64,000 nt of DNA from Syngnathus acus (taxonomy: Eukaryota > Chordata > Actinopteri > Syngnathiformes > Syngnathidae), in assembly GCF_901709675.1 (NCBI RefSeq), contig NC_051092.1, forward strand, positions 15,664,991 to 15,728,990. The letters run 5' to 3'. The notes under the pieces were generated by a model that was given only the letters and a program-made list of their open reading frames with translations, was not told where the DNA came from and did not search any database. Of the stretch, positions 37,173 through 46,800 are shown in pieces. The position numbers and the translations under genes are program-made. Positions within the stretch are counted from its first letter, which is position 1; each line of letters starts with the position of its first letter.

Positions 37173-37175
37173 TCA
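37167..37175 (-). promoter_or_regulatory. Gag-pro stop-codon readthrough site
   Basis: TGA CTA GAC on the viral strand. UGA followed by CUAG is the context described for efficient readthrough in several animal genes. A possible short hairpin (GTCCATG-CAG-CATGGGAC, one bulge) lies about 55 nt downstream at 37101-37118. Confidence 0.7.
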
Positions 37176-38681
37176 TGCTGACAATCTGGCTTTTCCTCTG
37201 CCCCTTCCTCCACCCTTTGATAGGTGTCGTTTTGCCTGACGACACTCTCTTGCGAAGTGTCCCCGTCTCCCACAGTTCCAACAGGTCTCTGAATCTGATG
37301 GGGGTTTTGAATTATACGGCGGCCTGCGACCTTGCTGGCCTCGACCTCTTCCTCTGGCCTGCTGGGACCCATGAAAGAAGACTGTTGTATCTTCATCTAG
37401 GTCAACATCATCATCATCGCCTAGATGAAATACATCAGAACTTTTGCCTCTTTTGATCACTTTTTCAGCATGTCTGGCCCATTGCATAGTTGTTGTCACA
37501 CTTGCAATATCTACTTCCACCAAATGTTTCCTCACCCAGTTGCCAATTTCAGGGCGGAAGTTAGTAAGGAGCGCATTTTTAAGCTGTTGCTGATAAGCAC
37601 TCTCAGCTGCATCATTGAATGGGATGCCGCTATGCACCCTGAATTCTTTTTCAAATCTTAAGCGAAAATCATCAGTATCTTCCCCAGGCTTCTGTTTAAT
37701 TCCTGCCAAATGACCATAATTCGCTCGTTTTCGAAATACAGTTCGCACTCTTTGCACAAGATCATTCCATTGTGCTGCATACTCTCCTACCAATTGATTT
37801 CCCTCAACGGGATAGGGAAAGGGCCCTTGATTATTTCTACCCGTATAATGACCTCTAACTTTTGCCCAGTCCTTTCCCAAGGAAGACATTGCAGCTTCGC
37901 CTGCTTCATGCCCATTCAGTCTATAGGAATGTATGATTCCAGCCATGTCTTCAGCCCATTTATCTGGGTCTTCGGCAACAGGGGTAACCCCTTCAACTGC
38001 TTTTCTTGCCTCTTCCAAAGTCCATGGCCGAAAAACATACGTATGTGGAGGTTGGCCTTCCCCTACAATAGGGTTTGGCACCTGTATCATTGGGCACACA
38101 TCAACATTGTCCAAATTTTGGGAAAATCTAGCAGCAGTGGTCAAACTTCGTGTTTGTACAGGACTTCTAGTAATGTGACCCTGATTTTTTTTTCTGTTAT
38201 ATGGGGGAGGATGCAGGTCTGTTAAACCCGGATACAAGTTTTGCATACAAGCGGATGATCCCGCTTGCTCCGCTTGAGCTGCATTCCCAGCTGCGGCTGG
38301 AGCCGTGGCCGGGACAGTGCGCCTGCGCACTGTGGCCTCATTGTCTTCCGGCCTGACAAACATAGTCGCTGCCTCATCACTTTTCAACTTTCTGTCTTTT
38401 GTCTTTTGGATTTGTTCTCTTCTCTCTTGTGAAGCATTCAACCACATTCTAGCACAAATCAATTCTTTCTCTTTACTTTTCTTTTTCAGTCCCTTTGACT
38501 TCCTATTCACACTCTCCTCCAAAACATCAACCACTACCTTCCACACTTCAACTTTCAACTTCCCTTCTACTCCATACTTTTTCTTCCACTTTGGCATGTA
38601 TTGCATACAATTAAGAAATTTACTCGCCATGTACTTCTCATCTCCTTCAAGAGCTAGGGATTTACCGGTTTTGTTTCCCAT
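37173..38681 (-). CDS. gag: Gag polyprotein
   Basis: 502 codons from ATG 38679-38681, starting MGNKTGKS, a myristoylation-type matrix start. Basic residues follow (KKKSK near 67-71). A PPPY late-domain motif is at 158-161, consistent with NEDD4-type ligase recruitment for budding. The capsid-like part spans roughly 205-405, and nucleocapsid has one zinc knuckle, CWNCGRRGHFAREC at 467-480 (CX2CX4HX4C), between RGRGRG-rich segments. The stop is TGA at 37173-37175 followed by CTAG, and the frame stays open beyond it into protease. No break was seen. Confidence 0.93.
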   Translation of the reverse strand: MGNKTGKSLALEGDEKYMASKFLNCMQYMPKWKKKYGVEGKLKVEVWKVVVDVLEESVNRKSKGLKKKSKEKELICARMWLNASQERREQIQKTKDRKLKSDEAATMFVRPEDNEATVRRRTVPATAPAAAGNAAQAEQAGSSACMQNLYPGLTDLHPPPYNRKKNQGHITRSPVQTRSLTTAARFSQNLDNVDVCPMIQVPNPIVGEGQPPHTYVFRPWTLEEARKAVEGVTPVAEDPDKWAEDMAGIIHSYRLNGHEAGEAAMSSLGKDWAKVRGHYTGRNNQGPFPYPVEGNQLVGEYAAQWNDLVQRVRTVFRKRANYGHLAGIKQKPGEDTDDFRLRFEKEFRVHSGIPFNDAAESAYQQQLKNALLTNFRPEIGNWVRKHLVEVDIASVTTTMQWARHAEKVIKRGKSSDVFHLGDDDDVDLDEDTTVFFHGSQQARGRGRGQQGRRPPYNSKPPSDSETCWNCGRRGHFARECRQAKRHLSKGGGRGRGKARLSA

Positions 38682-39476
38682 CTTAATTCGGTATTTTAGG
38701 TTTATACAATTTATTTTTATTTTTATTTTCTTTGAGGATCCTCAATGCAGGTTTAAAACGACCTTCCACCAAATTCTCTTTGCAGTCAATTTATCCTACC
38801 AGTCGCACTCTCAACCACACAAACACCAGCGCTTTTTATTTTTAGGCCTATCCAGGATGGGTGTAAAACCCTACAACACAGCTTGGAGGAACGGACAGAA
38901 AAAAGAATCTACGCCCTTCTTCAATTAGGAAAAAGAAACTCTGTTCTTTCTTAGCCCGTTCCTTCCACTGGGACTTGAACCCAAGCTGTTCTTTGGCCGG
39001 AGAAACGTACAAAGAAATATCTACACCCTTCTTTGATTAACAAAAAAGAAGCTCCGTGTTTCTTAGCACGTTCCTTCCACTGGGACTCTAACCCAAGCCA
39101 GATCCCTCAGCTTGGAAGAACAGACAAAGAAGAATCTACGCACTTCTTCGATGAACGAAAAAGAAGCTCTGCTTTTCTTAGTCTGTTACTTCCCCTGGGA
39201 CTCGAACCCAAGCTATATTCCGTGCACCTCTACCTTTTACGCGTTTCACAACAACACAATCACACAACTTTAGGGCGTTAACTTACTTGTCCCCTGGTTC
39301 GTTGCACTGCCGGGTCCCGTCAATCCACCTCTGTCAGACGAAGGCAGACCTAAGATGCTGGCCCAGTGAAGAATTTCCTTCCCAGGTCTTTCTTTACCAG
39401 GTCCTCCTAATGGACGCTGGCCCGTCGACGGTGTACAGCGCGTCGTCCTCCGTCGGCCAGATGGCGGGTATGAGGG
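38682..39476 (-). promoter_or_regulatory. Retroviral 5' leader with three diverged repeats
   Basis: About 800 nt between primer site and gag. It contains three diverged tandem units of about 107-116 nt (38881-38987, 38988-39098, 39099-39214). Each ends, on the viral strand, in a hairpin TGGGTT-loop-CCCA (39196-39210, 39081-39095, 38969-38983) that looks like a tRNA T-arm; two of them match the pol III B-box consensus. This region is where packaging and dimerisation signals are expected. Confidence 0.6.
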
Positions 39477-39494
39477 TCCCGGGTTTCGGCACCA
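39477..39494 (-). other. Primer binding site, tRNA-Phe
   Basis: TGGTGCCGAAACCCGGGA begins three bases after the 5' LTR. It is the exact complement of the last 18 bases of vertebrate tRNA-Phe with its CCA, so minus-strand synthesis is expected to start from tRNA-Phe. Confidence 0.92.
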
Positions 39495-39497
39495 AAA

Positions 39498-39925
39498 TGT
39501 TAGGGTAGTGTTCACTCTAACTTATTTTGCAAGAACCACACTGGAGACAAGTTAGTCGTTTCAAACACCTGCAGGCGGAGAGTTCACTCGTCGCTGTGCT
39601 TACAGCGATGGTCGAATGAAGTCTGAAGTCAGGCCTCATCAGGTGCATATTTATTGAGAAGAAACACAGTGGGGTTGAAAGTGGGGGTGTGAGAACCCAG
39701 GAAGGGGTGAAGACGCTCCCCTGCTGATCAAAGCATAGCAGGGGGCCTTTTACGACTTTGTGGAAACAAAGCAACTTTGATTGCTTCCTCTGCAGCTAGT
39801 CAATCAGGTGAAAATATCTTAGCACTTTGGTCTACTACTTTGGTAAGACAGGACAAGCTAGGTAAATTATTACAGGTTACATTCCAACATAATCATACGA
39901 TGAAGATGTTCTGCAAACCCTAACA
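39498..39925 (-). repeat. 5' LTR of the provirus
   Basis: 428 bp, starting TGTTAGGGTTTGCAG and ending CACTACCCTAACA on the reverse strand, with TG/CA ends and an 8-9 bp inverted terminus. An AATAAA poly(A) signal is at 39650-39655, and GTAAAAGG upstream of it may serve as TATA box. Confidence 0.95.
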
Positions 39926-39930
39926 GTTTT

Positions 39931-40718
39931 ATCACAGTAGATTGGTTTATTTACATTTCAAAAACCAGAAGTCATTCATTTACAAATGTGATTGCACTTT
40001 GGTTTACATATTTGTAATATTTGTGGATGCTTTGCTTCGGATGTTCTGATGAAGATGCAAAAATTCGCGAGGCTCCGGTTCGTATCTCGAAAAGTTCGTG
40101 AGTACAGGCGTTTGTAGAGGAACTACTGCAGCAAGAGTGAAGCAATTAGATAGCTTCATACTTTGATAGCGTGAGATGTTTAATGGCCACTCAATGGAGC
40201 AAAAACATATATATGCAGAAATGACTTTCTGTAACTTCCACTAACAACCAAGGCTAATTGCAGCTTTATCCAAAATTTGAATATCTTAGTCTCTCAGTGG
40301 AGATGTACACTATCACGTCAACATACAACATTTAAGGAGACTATGCATTAACTCAAATTAATAAAAAAATTTAAATAAAAAATTGAAAGTTTCCAGTCTC
40401 TTGTCTGTGACATGCTTTGGCCAAATTGCACATAAGAAAGCAAGAATGACAGCAAGAATGACAACAAATTTATGATCTTCTTTAAGTGACTTTGCACAAT
40501 TAGCATTATTTAATGGTTTTACATATCGAAATTACTAACAAACTCTAAAAACAAAAAATAAAGTAGGAAAAAACGAGAACCTGACACTGACTTGATAAGA
40601 GAAAATAAGATAGAAAAATAAACAACAATAACAGTGTGTCTGAATCGGTAAGCTTTGGAAATTAAAGGCAAGGCACAGATGTTTGGATTGAGATTTCGTG
40701 GGACTCATTGCAATTTCT
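39931..40718. other. Downstream of plcg2, nothing coding
   Basis: AT-rich. Near 40050 AAATTCGCGAGGCTCCGGTT and TCGTATCTCGAAAAGTTCG resemble the degraded element that hosts the F3 and X2 copies near 48940 and 50885. Confidence 0.4.
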
Positions 40719-40724
40719 TTTATT
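40719..40724 (-). terminator. plcg2 poly(A) signal
   Basis: AATAAA on the reverse strand, 53 nt after the plcg2 stop codon. Confidence 0.6.
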
Positions 40725-40776
40725 GTCAGTGTGTCTTCTTGTTATGCAGCAGGAGGAAGTGAGGTTTGCTCCATTC

Positions 40777-40819
40777 TCAGGAATAGAATGTACTGCTTTT
40801 TAGCTTCTTTTGTTTTGCT
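40777..40819 (-). CDS. plcg2: plcg2 last coding exon (14 codons)
   Basis: After acceptor ATCTTCTAG, the split codon gives R and then [13 protein letters not shown] followed by TGA at 40777-40779. The FYS end and basic run match the PLCG2 terminus. It is too short for ORF finding and was located by phase and ending. Confidence 0.8.
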
Positions 40820-43800
40820 CTAGAAGATAAAAATATGGATTTAAACATATAGAAAAGATATGCTATTATTCAACCATATACAGTGCTGTGAAAACATGTT
40901 TGACCCATAACTGATCAAGGCTCGTAACAATTTTTTTTTTTGTGGAGCAGTTTTTCTACCCTCTGAAAACTTTCTAATGCGGAGAAATTCTTTGCCTGCT
41001 GGCCAAGTGGGATGCAGCTTTGGTAGTCCATCCATCCATCCATCCATCCATCCATCCATCCATCCATCCATCCATCCATCCATCCATCCATCCATCCATC
41101 CATCCATCTTCTTCCGCTTATCCGGGGTCGGGTCGCGGGGGCAGCAGCTTTAGGAGGGACTCACAGACTTCCCTCTCCCCAGCCACTTCATCTAGCTCAT
41201 CTCGGGGGATCCCAAGGCGTTCTCAGGCCAGCTGAGAGACATAGTCTCTCCAGCGCGTCCTGGGTCGTCGACGGGGTCTCCTACTAGTGGGACATGCCTG
41301 GAAGACCTCCCCAGGGAGGCGCCCAGGAGGCATCCTGATGAGATGCCCGAGCCACCTCATCTGGCTCCTCTCAACGTGGAGGAGCAGCGACTCTACTCCG
41401 AGTCTCTACCGGATGACCGAGCTTCTCACCCTATCTCTAAGGGAGAGCCCGGACACCCGACGGAGAAAACCCATTTCGGCCGCTTGTATCCGGGATCTCG
41501 TTGTTTCGGTCACGACCCATAGCTCGTGACCATAGGTGAGGGTAGGAGCCGAGATCGACCGGTAAATTGAGAGCTTTGCCTTTTGGCTCAGCTCTCTCTT
41601 CACCACGACAAACTGGTACAGAGTCCGCATTACAGCCGACGCTGCACCGAGCCGCCTGTCGATCTCACGTTCCATTCTGCCCTCGCTCGTGAACAAGACC
41701 CCAAGATACTTGAACTCCTCCACTTGGGGCAGGATCTCATCCTCGATCCGGAGAGGGCATTCCACCCTTTTCCGACCGAGGACCATGGACTCGGATTTGG
41801 AGCTGTTGACCCTCATCCTGACCACTTCACACTCGGCTGCGAACTGCTCCAGTGAGAGCAGGAGACCACGGCTTGAGGAAGCCAACAGCACTACGTCGTC
41901 TGCAAAAAGCAGAGACGCAATGCTGAGGTCCCCAAACCCGACACTCTCATCGCCTCGGCTGCGCCTAGAAATTCTGTCCATAAAAGTTATGAACAGAATC
42001 GGTGACAAAGGGCAGCCTTGGCGGAGCCCAACCCTCACTGGGAACAAATCCGACTTACTGCCGGAAATGCGGACCAAACTCTGGCATCGGTGATACAGGG
42101 ACCGAACCGCCCTTTATCAGTTGGCTCGGCACCCTGTACTCCCGAAGCACCCTCCACAGAACTTCCCAAGGGACATGGTCGAACGCTTTCCCCAAGTCCA
42201 CAAAACACATGTGGACTGGTTGAGCGAACTGCCATGCCCCCTCAAGGATCCTGCCAAGGGTGTAGAGCTGGTCTACTGTTCCACGGCCAGGACGAAAGCC
42301 ACACTGCTCCTCCTGAATCCGAGATTCGACCTCCCGACGGACCCTCCTCTCCAGCACCCCTGAATAGACCTGAGGAGGGAGGCTGAGGAGTGTGATTCCT
42401 CTGTAGTTTGAACCACCACCCCAGTCTGCCAATCCAGAGGCACCATCCCTGATGTCCCACAACATCCAGAGCCTTTAAGAATTCCGGGCGGATCTCATCC
42501 ACCCCTGGGGCCTTGCCCCCGAGGAGTTTTTTAGCTGCCTCAGTGACTTCAACCCCAGAGATTGGAGAGTCCACCTCAGAGTCTCCAGGCCCTGCTTCCA
42601 CAATGGAAGACGTGTTGGTGGAATTGAGGAGGTCTTCGAAGTATTTTTCCCACCGACTCACGACGTCCCGAGTCGAGGTCAGCAGCACGCCATCTCCATT
42701 GTAAACAGTGTTGACGGTGCACTGCTTCCCCCTCCTGAGACGCTGGATGGTGGACCAGAATATCCTCAAAAGCATCCGGAAGTCATCCTCCATGGCCTCG
42801 CCAAACTCCTCCCACACCCGGGTTTTTGCCTCATCAATCGCCGAAGCCGCATTCCGCTTGCCCATCCGGTACCTGTCGGCTGCCTCCGGAGTCCCACAGG
42901 CCAAAACGGCCTGATAGGACTCCTTCTTCAGCTTGACGGCATCCCTTACCGCCAGTGTCCAACAGCGGGTTCGGGGATTGCCGCCACGACAGGCACCGAC
43001 TCCTTTACAGCCACAGCTCCGGTCGGCTGCCTCAACAATGGAGGGACGGAACATGGTCCACTCGGACTCAATGTCCCCCGCCTCCTCCGGGACGTGGGAA
43101 AAGCTCTGCCAGAGGTGGGAGTTGAAGCTCTTCCGGAGACAGGGGATTCTGCCAGACGTTCCCAGCAGACCCTCACAGTGCGTTTGGGTCTGCCAGGTCG
43201 GACCGGCATCTTCCCCCACCATCGGAGCCAACCCACCACCAGGTGGTGATCAGTAGACAGCTCCGCCCCTCTCTTCACCCAAGTGTCCAAAACATGCGGC
43301 CGCAAATGCGATGACACGACTACAAAGTCGCTCATCGAACTGCAGCCTAGGGTGTCCCGGTGCCAAGTGCACACATGGACACCCTTATGTTTGAACATGG
43401 TGTTCATTATTGACAATCCCTGTCGAGCACAGAAGTCCAACAATAGAACACCGCTCGGGTTCAGGTCGGGGGGGGCGTTCCTTCCAATCACGCTCTTCCA
43501 GGTCTCACTGTCATTGTCCATGTGAGCATTGAAGTCACCCAGTAGAACGATAGAGTCTCCAGAATAAGAATAAGAAGGAGCGCTCTCCAGTACTTCTTCT
43601 AAGGATCCCAAAAAGGGTGGGTACTCTGAGCTGCTGTTCGGTGCATAGAAACAAAAAACAGTCAGGACCCGTCCCCCCACCCGAAGGCGGAGGGAGGCTA
43701 CTCTCTTGTTCACCGGGGTGAACCACAATGTGCAGGCGCCCAGCCGGGGGCAATAAGTATGCCCACACCTGCTCGACGCCTCTCACCGTGGGTAACTCCA

Positions 43801-46800
43801 GAGTGGAAGAGAGTCCAGCCCCTCTCGAGAGGTCTTGTACCAGAGCCCAAACTATGTGTGGAGGCAAGTCCGACTATGTCTATTCAGAACTTTTCTGCCT
43901 CACAAACCAGCTCGGGCTCCTTTCCAGCCAGAGAGGTGACAATCCATGTCCCAAGAGCCAGCTTCTGCAGCCGGGGATCGGACCACCAAGGTCCCCGCCT
44001 TTGGCCGCCGCCCAGCTTGCTTTGCACCCGACCCCTTTGGCCCCTTCTACAGGTGGTGAGCCCATGGGAAGGGGGACCCACGATTTCTTTTCGGGCTGTG
44101 CTCGCCCGGGCCCCATGGGCGAAGGCCCGGCCACCAGACGCTCGCCTTCGAGCCCCACCTCCAGGCCTGGCTCCAGAGGAGGGCCCCGGTGACCCGCGTC
44201 CGGGCGAGGGAAAACTAGGTCCATATATTTCATTCATCATAAGAGGTCTTCTGAGCCGTGCTTTGTCCGGCCCCTCACCTAGGACCATTTTGCCACGGGT
44301 GACCCTACCAGGAGCATAAAGCCCCAGACAACATGGCTCCTAGGATCATAGGGGCACGCAAACCCCTCCACCACGATAAGGTGACGACTCAGCTTCGGTA
44401 GTAGCAGAGGCAAAAAGTCGGGCATGGGAAGCGTTAGATGACTTTGTGGAAATTCTGGTCCGTCCACAATCTGGCATCTCAGGCGGGGAAAGCATTGTAC
44501 CTTTAACACTGTGTATGGGATACTGCTGACCTCGACTCGGGAAGTCGTGAGTCAATGGGGAGAATACTTTGAAGACATCCGCAATTCCTCCAAGTCGGTG
44601 AATTGTGTGTCGCCTTCGATTGAGAAAGCAGAGCCTGGAGACTCTGAGCTAGACTCGTCTATCTCTGGGGTTGAAGTCATCAAGGCAGTTAAAATTTTCC
44701 TCCGTGACAGGGCCCCGGGGGTGGATGAGACACGCCCGGAGTTCCTAAAGGCTCTGGCTGTTGTGTGTTGCGAGAAGATTACTTCAAAGACCTCCTCAAT
44801 TCCACACAAATGCTTTCCTTGGGGAAGCAGAGCCTGGAGACTCTGAGTTGGGCTTTCCAATCTCTGGGGTTGAAGTCACTGAGGTGGTTAAAAAACTCAT
44901 TGGTGGCAAAGCCCCAGGGGGTGGATGTGATTTGCCCAGAGTTTCTAAAGTTTCTGTATGTTGTGTGGCTGTCCTGGTTGAAAGGCTTCTACAACATTGC
45001 ATGGACATCAGGGACAGATATCAGGGACAGTACTTCTAGATTGGCAGACCGGGGTGGTGGTTCCGTTTTAAGAAGTGGGACCAGATGGTGTGTTCAAGTT
45101 ACAGGAGACTCACACTCTGCGGCCTCCCTGGTAAGGTCTATTCAGTATTGAAGAGGGCCCATCTGGAGTTCAAATCTCAAATTCAGGTGGAATAGTGGCA
45201 TTCATCCCGGTCATGAAACAGTGTACACAGCGGACGCTGTACTGGTCTGTCGTGGTGTAGAAAGAGCTTAGCCAAATTGCAAAGCTCTCGATTTACCGGT
45301 CAATCTTCTTTCCTGCCCTCAGCTATGGTCAGGAGCTATGGGTCATGACCGAAAGAACATGATCCCAGATACAAGCGGCCAAAATGAGTTCTCTCCGCAG
45401 GATGTCTGGGCTCACCCTTAGAGATAGGGTGATAAACTCAGTAATCTGGGAGGGGCTTGGACCTGAGCTGCTGTTCCATTGCGTAGAGAGGGGCCAGATT
45501 AGGTGGTTTAGGCATCTTATTAGGATGCTTCCTGGACACCTTGCTGAACTTGTTCCAGGAATGTCTCAGTGGCAGGAGACCCAGAGGACGACCCAGGACA
45601 CGCTAGAGAGGCTATGTCTGCCTTCCGGCCTGGGCACGCCTTGGGCTTCTCCGAGATGAACTGGACAAATTGGCTTGGGAGAGGGAAGTCTGCGACAAGT
45701 ATTGTCAAAGCTGACAGGTATGAAGTGTTGCCTCATTAATATGTATATGCATACGTATTAATGCTTCTGACGTTAATAACTTAGTTCTAAGGTCAATGCT
45801 TTACATTTTACCAGCTCAGTGGCCTAGTGGTAGAGTGTCCGCCCTGAGACTGGAAGGTTGTGGGTTCAAACCCCGGCCGGGTCATACCAAAGACTATAAA
45901 AATGGGACCCATTGCCTCCCTGCTTGGCACTCAGCATTAAGGGTTGGAATTGGGGGGTTAGATCACCAACTGATTCCCGAGCGCGGCACCGCTGCTGCTC
46001 ACTGCTCCCCTCTCCCCCAGGGGATGGATTAAAATCACACGGGGATGGGTTAAATGCAGAGGACAAATTTCACCACACCCAGGTGTGTGTGTGACGATCA
46101 TTGGGACTTTAATCTTTAATCTTTATTTTATTTTCAATCCAATAATGTTAAATGATTTCACCATTAGAACAAGTAACTTTGTACTTCTTGCTGAAATGCG
46201 TGGGCAAGAAGTGAAGAAAGGCATTGAATGTTCAGTGCACACAAGAAGTAACATAAGCCAATGAGACTGGCAGTTATTTAAATGTTCTTGGTACGTTTGT
46301 GATCACCGTCTCATTACACTCTTAAAATAGATTTCAATCACTCTGTTCATCTGCTGTTCTTTCATTCATAATTTATTTAGATTATGGTTTAATATTGATA
46401 TTTTGTAATTAATTAAGCTGAAATCCATCATGGACAACACCTCTCACCCCCTCCATGACATTGTGCGGTCCCTGAGCATCTTCTTTAGCAGTAGACTATT
46501 ACACCCATGGTGTAGGAAGGAAAGATTCCGCAGGTCCTTCATTCCCACTGCTGTCAGACTCTACAACATGCGTGGCGCCTGATAAAATTGTGTTTCGTCT
46601 CTACCACTACTAGTGGCACTTGTCTTTGTCCTTGTCTGTTATTTATCCTTTTTTAAATTTGGCACTTGTATTCTTGCGCTCTTGTATGCTGCTGTGACAA
46701 GTAAATTTCCCCGCTGTGGGATGAATAAAGTTCTATCATCATCATCATCATCTTAATTAACTTTATCAGACAGCTACTATTTGAGTAATTTCATAATTTA

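Larger units (their letters stand above)
30741..39925 (-). mobile_element. Complete endogenous retrovirus (gamma/epsilon-like)
   Basis: A 9185-bp provirus with two LTRs that appear identical over 428 bp, a 5-bp target duplication GTTTT at 30736-30740 and 39926-39930, a tRNA-Phe primer site, a polypurine tract, and open gag, pro, pol and env in that order on the reverse strand. Gag, pro and pol share one frame with single UGA stops between them. The domain order, DTG protease, D,D-35-E integrase with GPY/F-like end, single CCHC box and CX6CC transmembrane protein place it near gamma/epsilonretroviruses. Identical LTRs imply very recent integration. It lies between the 3' ends of the anoctamin gene and plcg2, in the plcg2 orientation. 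Confidence 0.95.

Noticed and set aside
36228-37175. The two in-frame UGAs as selenocysteine codons
   Set aside because: They lie exactly at domain boundaries in a readthrough context, and nothing at either site resembles a selenoprotein active site. No SECIS element was looked for by computation, so this is not fully excluded.
36228-37175. The UGAs as inactivating mutations
   Set aside because: Two chance stops with the same heptamer at both gag-pro and pro-pol borders, and no other stop in about 5.5 kb, make decay unlikely.
40841-41107. ORF with repeated MDGW
   Set aside because: It is the GATG tail of the RTE LINE translated; not a gene.
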